This document shows, one piece after another, positions 58,073-64,000 of a stretch of DNA of 64,000 nt; position 1 is the stretch's first letter, and every line of letters begins with the position of its first letter. The notes beneath the pieces were generated by a model. It worked only from the letters and a program-made list of their open reading frames with translations, searched no databases and had not been told where the DNA came from. The position numbers were made by a program, and so were the translations under genes. This stretch comes from Typhlomys cinereus. Lineage: Eukaryota > Chordata > Mammalia > Rodentia > Platacanthomyidae. The stretch spans positions 2,759,994-2,823,993 of the forward strand of contig JALPQD010000159.1 of the NCBI GenBank assembly GCA_023101885.1, read 5' to 3'.

Positions 58073-60198
58073 TTAAATATTGGTGATTTCTTTCAACAAT
58101 GGCTGGTCCTCTGGATCGAATTTCGATCTACAGTCTCTTCTCCAGTGAAGCCTTCTGTGGCACCTAGGGCATGGAGTTATAGGGGGCTTAGCCCCTCCTA
58201 CCTCCCTCAGCTTCCCTTCCTGGCCCTGGGGACACTCCTTCCTGAAATGCCCCACCTGGCCACAACAAAAACAAACTCCATTGTTTCCCTTCCCCTCTTG
58301 GCCCTGCAGGCTGGGTGTCAGCCAGTGCCTTTGTCTGTGTCTCCAGGGCCTCAAGGAGTGCTTGACTCTGGTGTTTTTGAGTCCCCACATCCTTTGAAGC
58401 AATAATCCAGGTGCCCATGAATCTCTCTTTAAGACCTGCACACGCTATTTTGTGGTCCCCATTCATTCCTTTTCATACCAGCAATTTAGCAAATTGTTCC
58501 CTTAGGGGGCCTGGGGGAAGTTTACCACGCAATGAACTCGGGGGAGGGTCTCACCCGGTTTTTGCATAACGCCTGCTAGAGGAGTTTCAGAAGGACCTTC
58601 ATCTAGCTTTTTCCATGCCGCTAAACCTATCAAGCAGACTCGGTCTTGGTATGGGGTTTCTATGGACGCCTGCTGGACCCCAGTAGAAAATTGATCTGAA
58701 GTTCCAGCTAACATTCCGAATGTTATTGGCACCCTGGGCTGCACATTTTGATTGTGCTCAGATTGGACTCTACATTCTTCCTTAAATAGCACTGCCCACT
58801 TAATGAATGTGGGACTGGGGAGCACCGCTTTGGCCATATCCATCCAGTCCTTAGTAGTACAGGGTTGGTGAGCTAGATCTTGAAGGAGGGCCTCAATCCT
58901 AGGAGAATTTGGACCATCCTCTAGCACGGCCCGCTTTAATTCTTATAAATCTTTTGTTTCCCAAGGATACCACACTGCAGGGCGATTGCCCCCTGGATTT
59001 AAATTAACAGAATAAGCTTGTACTTGATACGCCTCAGCATATGTGGGCTCCAGCCCTGGGTTCCTGCTTTAGCCTGGCGGGGCCCAGTGTGCCCGCGTGC
59101 AGAGTCACCATGGATTTTTGTTAAGGGGTATGGAGGTGGGTCTCCTCCTAATATTTCTCCATCCTTTTCTCTCCCTAGCAGAGTTAAATTTGGATACAGG
59201 GGACCACTCCCTGTTCTCGGAGCACTCCTAACCTCTTCCCTTTGATAAAGGGAGCAGGGCACTCTCTCCCACGACTTTCCCACATCCTTTTCAGGCTCTC
59301 AGAGCAGGCACCACCCTTCCTCACCTTTGGCAAGTGGCTATTCCTGACGGCCCTCCCAAACGGGAAGCTCCGCTTCCTCATGCATTGGCTTGTCCCTGCA
59401 TGCCGGCCCACACGCCAGTCCGCTTCTGTGAACCTCTGCCCCCCCTCTGCACGGCTCCCCCACCAGTCGGTTCCACATCCCCCTGTAGCCGCGCGCAGTC
59501 TCTCCACTGTGGCTAGTGGAGGCTTCTCCAGTACTGGTACTGCACGCCCTGGTCAAAGCCCACAATTCTGTGTAATGTTGTCACAGCACGCACAGTGATG
59601 GGTTATCATTCTCGAAACAGCAGGCATGCCCACCATCCCCATGGTTTCCTGCACCCTGCCATGGTCCAGCAGAATGCCCACCCATCCCTGGCTCAGAGTA
59701 CTCACAGCTCTGCTTGCCTAGCCCCAACTCCACGGTCCCACGTGACTCCGCATCCCTGCACGTAGCAGCTTCTCCGTTCCCCTGCACCCCAGGCCTGCTT
59801 GGCTCCTAGGCGGAGCCCCCTGTGGAGTGCTCGGGATGGCTTGTTGGCTCCAACCCCCCTGGAGCCGTGCTCCAGAATGACTCTGGCCCCTCCCTTTCTA
59901 CCTGCACCATTTGCTCTGTTGCAGGCTGAATTGGATTGGGAAGGAAAGCCATCTTGAGTGCAGAAATTGTGGAATGAAATTCCACAGAAGGTGGTATATT
60001 ATGATTTTTTTCTTTCTCTCTGGATAGATTTTCTATTTTATTCCATGTGTCCCATGAAAATATGTTGGTGTCCTGAGCCCACGGAGCCAACTCAAGAGTC
60101 GATTCCCATACTCTAGAAATGCCTGGATCAGAAATGTCAAACCCACGACTCCTTAATATGGACTTGAGTGCTGAATCAGCACTGGGTCCAGCCTGCAT
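58073..60198 (-). pseudogene. ERV2 gag (matrix, PPPY, capsid, nucleocapsid), broken
   Basis: Gag builds the viral particle. Start ATG at 60198, 30 bp past the splice-donor motif. The N-terminal matrix-like part (60198-59806) begins MQAGPSADSALKSILRSRGF and has the APW and SWDTW pattern of IAP-like matrix; a myristoylation Gly at position 2 is not visible. The middle (59790-59000) is spread over frames and contains the late-domain motif PPPY at 59128-59139. The capsid-like part (58927-58502) has DGPNSPRIEALLQDL, VCLIGLAAWKKL and GETLPR as in betaretroviral CA. Nucleocapsid has two CX2CX4HX4C knuckles: CFCCGQVGHFRKEC (58232-58273) and CPRCHRRLHWRRDC (58130-58171), the second with H for the usual G. 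Several frameshifts separate these parts; no intact protein is possible. Confidence 0.88.
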
Positions 60199-60226
60199 GT
60201 TGAATTCCCCATATTTCCCAAGTTTT

Positions 60227-60237
60227 CACTTACCTCG
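60227..60237 (-). promoter_or_regulatory. Putative major splice donor of ERV2
   Basis: The minus strand reads CGAGGTAAGTG between the PBS and the gag ATG, a near-consensus donor (AG|GTAAGT) in the usual place. Confidence 0.58.
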
Positions 60238-60269
60238 AAGCCTGCTTAGCTTCGTCTGATTTCAGAAGT

Positions 60270-60287
60270 GTCCCTTCATGGTCGCCA
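60270..60287 (-). promoter_or_regulatory. ERV2 primer-binding site, tRNA-Arg type
   Basis: The minus strand starts TGGCGACCATGAAGGGAC two bases after the LTR end. Its complement GTCCCTTCATGGTCGCCA matches, as I remember it, the 3' end of tRNA-Arg(UCG/CCG) plus CCA at 17 of 18 positions. The adjacent 60253-60268 (plus strand CGTCTGATTTCAGAAG) resembles the anticodon stem of the same tRNA. Confidence 0.75.
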
Positions 60288-60289
60288 CT

Positions 60290-60693
60290 TATGGGATCCA
60301 GTGCCCACTCATTCACTCACTCACACACAGCTGCTGGCTGTGATGAAAGCAGGTTTCAGCCATCCCCACCTCCGCCTCTACCCCCAGAGACTCGGCACAG
60401 GATGGGGAGATTGTCAGAAGCAGATCTCAGTTTATTGGGGGGAGAAAAGGAAATATTGTAGACAACGGCCACCAAGGCACAAAATGGGCATCCAATTGTG
60501 TCACAACGTCAAGACATCCTACAGGTCAAGATCAATGTCACTCAACACAGGAGGCAGGTAGATAGATACCTGAAAGCCAATTAGGGCTCTCTGTGAAGTG
60601 ACCAGGGTCATGCACAAGACCCTTGCCCTCAGCGCCATCTTTAGTTCCATGTGCTCGGCCATGCCCTGGGGTAAATCCTGGGTGGGCCTAACA
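60290..60693 (-). mobile_element. ERV2 5' LTR
   Basis: The minus strand starts TGTTAGGCCCACCCAGG and ends GGATCCCATA; a two-base AG spacer precedes the PBS. It contains AAGATGGCGCTGAGG (YY1-like, as in IAP LTRs) and AATAAACTGAGATC. Compared with the 3' LTR it has many substitutions and small indels and a damaged TATA box, so the provirus is not very recent. Confidence 0.9.
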
Positions 60694-60826
60694 CTGCACC
60701 ACCTACAATAAATGAGTTCATGCTTCGACTGCCATGCCTGATTGTCTCACGGGACCTGAGAGGCAGAGGGGCAGGTAGCACGCTCACCTCTCTCCTTCCC
60801 AGAGGCCAGGAGCTGACCCCCCACAG
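60694..60826 (+). mobile_element. ERV1 3' LTR, remainder (R/U5)
   Basis: After the repeated CTGCAC it continues CACCTACAATAAATGAGTTC, with AATAAA at 60707-60712, and ends GCTGACCCCCCACAG at 60826. GGTTTA then begins the flanking repeat. The last G is one base beyond a canonical CA end. Confidence 0.78.
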
Positions 60827-61171
60827 GGTTTAGCCCAGAGCAAACATGCAGGAGATTTTCTAACTGATGGGGAAGGCCCAGCCATGGTGGGTGGGACTAG
60901 GCTCTGGAATAAAATACTGAAAGTTGATTGAGAAAGTTGGCATCCTTCTGTATACTTGGTCAGACATGCTGATCTGGAAAGTAAGATTGTTCCTCTCTCA
61001 GCTATTATGTGGTGATGGTGCAGCCAGTTCCCTTGGCTTTGGTGTTGGCATGAACTCTCCTGTCAAGCTGGACTGAGAACTGTAACCAGATAATAAGAGA
61101 TAATAAACTGCTTGTTTCCTTAAGCCGTTTGATGGTCATTTATCACCAACCATGTGGGGCGAACTGCAACA
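60827..61171 (+). mobile_element. LTR-like family, 3' part (split by ERV1)
   Basis: GGTTTAGCCCAGAGCAAACATG, then GATGGGGAAGGCCCAGCCAT, CAGACATGCTGATCTGG, GATAATAAACTGCTTG and GCGAACTGCAACA, collinear with the copy at 40667 from its position of about 85 onward. The missing first part is at 53950-54018. Confidence 0.8.
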
Positions 61172-62511
61172 ACACTTTTCTTGATTTTGTGATGCATGAG
61201 TTGAGTAATTTGTTAAGGTCTTAAATCTTGAGATGTTGATGTTATCACTTACTTTCTTTGACTGGATTATTTCCCTATCATCATTTCCTACGTTATTCTC
61301 CTAGGATTCCTAATGTTGTATGTGTTGTTTTCTAAAAAATTAGAATTCTGAGATCTAGCTAGGATAAAAATGAAACTGAAATTCTGAGAAAACACCCCAA
61401 GATTTCTAGTCATTTCTCTGTTCCTCATTAGATACTTCTTGCATCAATCGCCAGTGACTAAATGTTTACCAATTAAAACCATAAGTAATCTTGATGTATG
61501 TTTTCCAAACAATGGAAATTGTTATTGTGTGCATAAATCAATACAGCCTCTAGAGAATAGATGAAAACCTTTATGACAGCTTTCAAAAGCTGTGCACATA
61601 TATCTCAAAATTAGTACACTAAGCCAGCACATGTCTGTGTACGCATGTATGGTGTGTGTGTGCATGTGTCTGTGTGTGTGCATGTGTGACAGAGAGACAG
61701 ACAGAGAAACAGAAAGAGAGAGAGAGACACAGAGATAGAGGCAGAGAGAGAGGGGTGGATGTGTATTCATTGGTATAATGAAACATTGAATATTTATCTC
61801 CAAAGTAGTCAATATACTACCATAAATGAAGTTTCCTTAATAAAGTTTTCTGTTCTTATTGAATTATACATAGTGGATATGAAATGCTCAAAATAAGGAC
61901 TCATTAAAATTTCTGACACAATAACCAGAATAGTATTTTATTTTACAATATATTATGTAGTACTTTTGCAAGATTAGTGCCTTGGGGTTGCTCCACAATT
62001 GAGCATTACATTAAATTCTTTATGACTTTTCTAGAAGTTAAGCTTATTAAAGAATTTTCCTAAAATTAATTCCATGCCATTGCATAATGTTAGAGTAAAA
62101 TTTCATTAACTTTAAAAGAAATGACAACAAAAGAGCAATTATATTCTTTTGTAAGGTTCTACTCCTTGTATCAAGATATATATGCTACATGAATATGTTC
62201 ATTTAGAAAGGCAATGCTGTTAAAATCATGTGTATTTGTAGACAAGATTTATAAATTTTTATCAATTTTGGAGATGAATAGCAGAAAAACAGTGAAATTT
62301 GTCACTTGTTATAAATGAAACAATACCTATCAGTTTTAATCCTGATTGATTACAATAGTTCATAATGGATATTTATGAATATTTGAGTACATTTCAATAA
62401 TATTGTCTATGGTTTCCACATGGTTGTTTGCTACATTTCAAAATTCTTATGAAAAATATTTTCAGGATCACTGACTTGAACATGTTTGTTGAAGTTTCCT
62501 TTCTTTCTGCT
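61172..62511. other. Unique-looking AT-rich sequence with TG/GA low complexity
   Basis: A TGTG-rich then GAGA-rich stretch lies at about 61634-61755; otherwise nothing recognisable. Confidence 0.5.
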
Positions 62512-62830
62512 GCAGTGAGACAACACTCAGATGCAACTTAAGGGAAAAAGAAGAGATTTATATAGATTAGGTTCCAGAGAGGAAATATTGTGGAGAAGGC
62601 AGGAGAGCAGAATATGGAAGCTGATTCAGTTCATGGCAGTTATCATATGGAGGCAGCATGAACAAAATTTAATAGCATGATGATGCTGTGCAGGGTTACC
62701 AAACCTCAAGGCCCAACTCTTGCCGCATGCCTATCTCCAGCACAGCTCCAACTCCTAAAGGCGTCATCACTTTCCCAGTCATTAACATCAGCTATGCCTG
62801 TGGCGGACAACTTGCTTTCAAACCACCAGA
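62512..62830 (-). mobile_element. Old LTR-like rodent repeat, antisense
   Basis: TTTCTGCTGCAGTGAGACAAC, AGAGATTTATATAGATTAGG, ATGGAAGCTGATTCAGTTCATGG and the end CTTTCAAACCACCAGAG match, from memory, the layout of a common rodent repeat that ends ...CAAACCACCA. Family name and orientation are uncertain. Confidence 0.42.
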
Positions 62831-62853
62831 GTTAATAAATCATAGTTTTCATG

Positions 62854-62999
62854 TCTTTCCTTCCTTCCTTCCTTCCTTCCTTCCTTCCTTCCTTCCTTCC
62901 TTCCTTCCTTCCTTCCTTCCTTCCTTCCTTCCTTCCTTCTTTTCTTCCTTCCTTTCTTCCTTCCTTCCTTCCTTTCTTCCTTCCTTCCTTCTTTTCTCC
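62854..62999. repeat. (TTCC)n microsatellite
   Basis: About 85 bp of near-perfect TTCC, then imperfect units with TTTC interruptions. It produces long but meaningless frames on both strands. Confidence 0.97.
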
Positions 63000-63227
63000 C
63001 TTTCCTCACTCACATTTATTATCATGCAAAGGATATGAAATTGGTTATAAAATTTCCATGTAATAGTGTATGAAAAGAAAGAAGTAAATTTTACAGCTAG
63101 AAGAGTAAGAAAAAACAAAGAAAGCAATGCATGAATATCAACACATGATTGTGTTTTATTTTATAGCTTAAGGAAGGTTTTATCATGTCTTATGATAAAA
63201 GGCATCTTACCTTAATTGGTATGTTTT

Positions 63228-63243
63228 TTAAATATTTATTTAA

Positions 63244-63295
<52 letters not shown>

Positions 63296-63536
63296 TATCA
63301 GAGGGCATTATGTGTCCCTGTGGAGGACGAAGGGTGACTTCCAGAATCATCCTGGATTGTTTCTTCTTTGCTGCTTCTTCCTTTGCTCTGTGATTTCACA
63401 GGCTCCACCCAATAGGGCCTGTAGTGCAGACCGCCACCTTTTTTGCCTGGTGTTTTTTACATGGGATCTGGGATCCAAACTCAGGACTTTCTGCTTGGGA
63501 GACAGAGTCTTAACCCCTGAACCATCTCTGCAGCCC
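63228..63536 (-). mobile_element. B2-like SINE type B, antisense
   Basis: The plus strand has AAATATTTATTTAATT, (GT)n at 63247-63291, GTATCAGAGGGCATTATGTG, TCCCTGTGGAGGACGAAGGG, and ends with the complement of the head, CCTGAACCATCTCTGCAGCCC. Corresponds to 8099-8375; TSD not clear. Confidence 0.85.
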
Positions 63537-64000
63537 TTTAATCAGCATTTTTAAACAAATATGGAAAATGAAAACAAGAATAGTTCACAATCAATTTGGG
63601 GTTACTTTGAATGGTAGAACAAATTAAAATTTTAAATACAGTCTTATATACAGAGTGCTGAGATTTTAAATGCTGTGAAAAATGTTGCTACTAATGCTAA
63701 TATAAAAAGAAAGAAAATATTAGAAGTGCTTCTAGGAAACAAAAAATAGTGTACCATGGTTTTACAGTTAAAAGGAAGATAAATTATCCTGATTTAAAAG
63801 CCTGACAATATATAGCTGTGTAAAAATTTTATGATTGCCCATGAACATGTACAATTCATATTACAATATATAATATAAATATATTATATACTTATACATA
63901 ATTTACTTAATAAAATTATAATAATATGCTCTTATTATACTATATATTGATACAATAATATATCACATATAATATATAATCTAAAAGATCTTATGACAAA
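63537..64000. other. AT-rich sequence, nothing recognised
   Basis: Increasingly TA-rich toward the right edge (63850-63990). Confidence 0.5.

Larger units (their letters stand above)
56846..60693 (-). mobile_element. ERV2: non-autonomous gag-only betaretrovirus-like provirus
   Basis: A 3848 bp minus-strand provirus: 5' LTR (60290-60693), PBS (60270-60287), leader with splice-donor motif, broken gag (60198-58073), a short remnant, PPT and 3' LTR (56846-57264). The perfect 6 bp TSD CTGCAC lies at 56840-56845 and 60694-60699. Six-base TSD, LTRs starting TGTTGGG, two CX2CX4HX4C knuckles and a PPPY motif place it with IAP/MMTV-like class II elements. Protease, RT and nearly all of integrase and env are absent. 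Its spread would have needed proteins from a related element. Confidence 0.9.

Noticed and set aside
58034..59598. Several plus-strand frames of 60-123 codons
   Set aside because: They are antisense shadows of the ERV2 gag region, whose minus-strand frames carry the recognisable motifs.
60241..60287. A tRNA-Arg gene
   Set aside because: Only the 3' end and anticodon-stem-like pieces are present; no D-arm or acceptor 5' half. It fits a retroviral PBS and leader instead.
62688..63127. Long FLPS/KEGR repeat frames
   Set aside because: Translation of the TTCC microsatellite; no coding meaning.

Overview
This window is nuclear DNA from a mammal, very probably a myomorph or related rodent. Three things point there: AT-rich sequence with no dense coding, LINE-1 copies of several ages, and tRNA-derived SINEs that begin with the B2-like head GGGGCTGGAGAGGTGGCTC. 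There are also B1/B4-like SINEs and IAP/MMTV-like (class II, ERVK-type) proviruses. The body and tail of the youngest SINE do not match the mouse or rat B2 I remember, so the species is probably not Mus or Rattus. A dipodoid (jerboa, jumping mouse, birch mouse) is one guess. I see no spliced host gene, no functional RNA gene and no bacterial feature; the window reads as intergenic or deep intronic.

Layout. Positions 1-1552 hold the 3' end of a young L1 whose ORF2 is still open at the left edge. From 1.5 to 25 kb there are scattered SINEs, old L1 fragments, one ERVK-type solo LTR with a 5 x 13 bp array (11137-11683) and fragments of a second LTR-like family. At 25409-25832 lies a processed COX7C retrocopy with a complete reading frame and a perfect 13 bp target-site duplication (TSD). 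From 25.8 to 44.5 kb are more SINEs, a perfect 107 bp direct repeat, a solo LTR with a perfect 5 bp TSD (38077-38703) and a 935 bp antisense L1 with a 12 bp TSD (41490-42424). At 44837-51594 is a full-length L1 with two GC-rich 5' monomers, broken ORF1 and ORF2, and an ERV solo LTR lodged inside ORF1; this L1 itself split an older SINE. At 53950-61171 is a three-layer nest. An LTR-like repeat was split by a decayed plus-strand provirus (ERV1). The 3' LTR of ERV1 was then split, between its TATA box and its AATAAA, by a 3.85 kb minus-strand non-autonomous provirus (ERV2) with LTR, PBS, gag, PPT and LTR. The right edge holds an older repeat, a long TTCC microsatellite and an antisense SINE.

How the parts relate. 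Nothing here forms a host pathway. The interest is the order of insertions, which can be read from TSDs, and the structure of the retroelements. ERV1 and ERV2 share sequence near their 3' ends and look like relatives. ERV2 keeps only gag between its ends and would need proteins from another element. Its primer-binding site fits tRNA-Arg, and the leader next to it also resembles the anticodon arm of the same tRNA.

All family assignments rest on motifs read by eye and on remembered family features; no database was searched.
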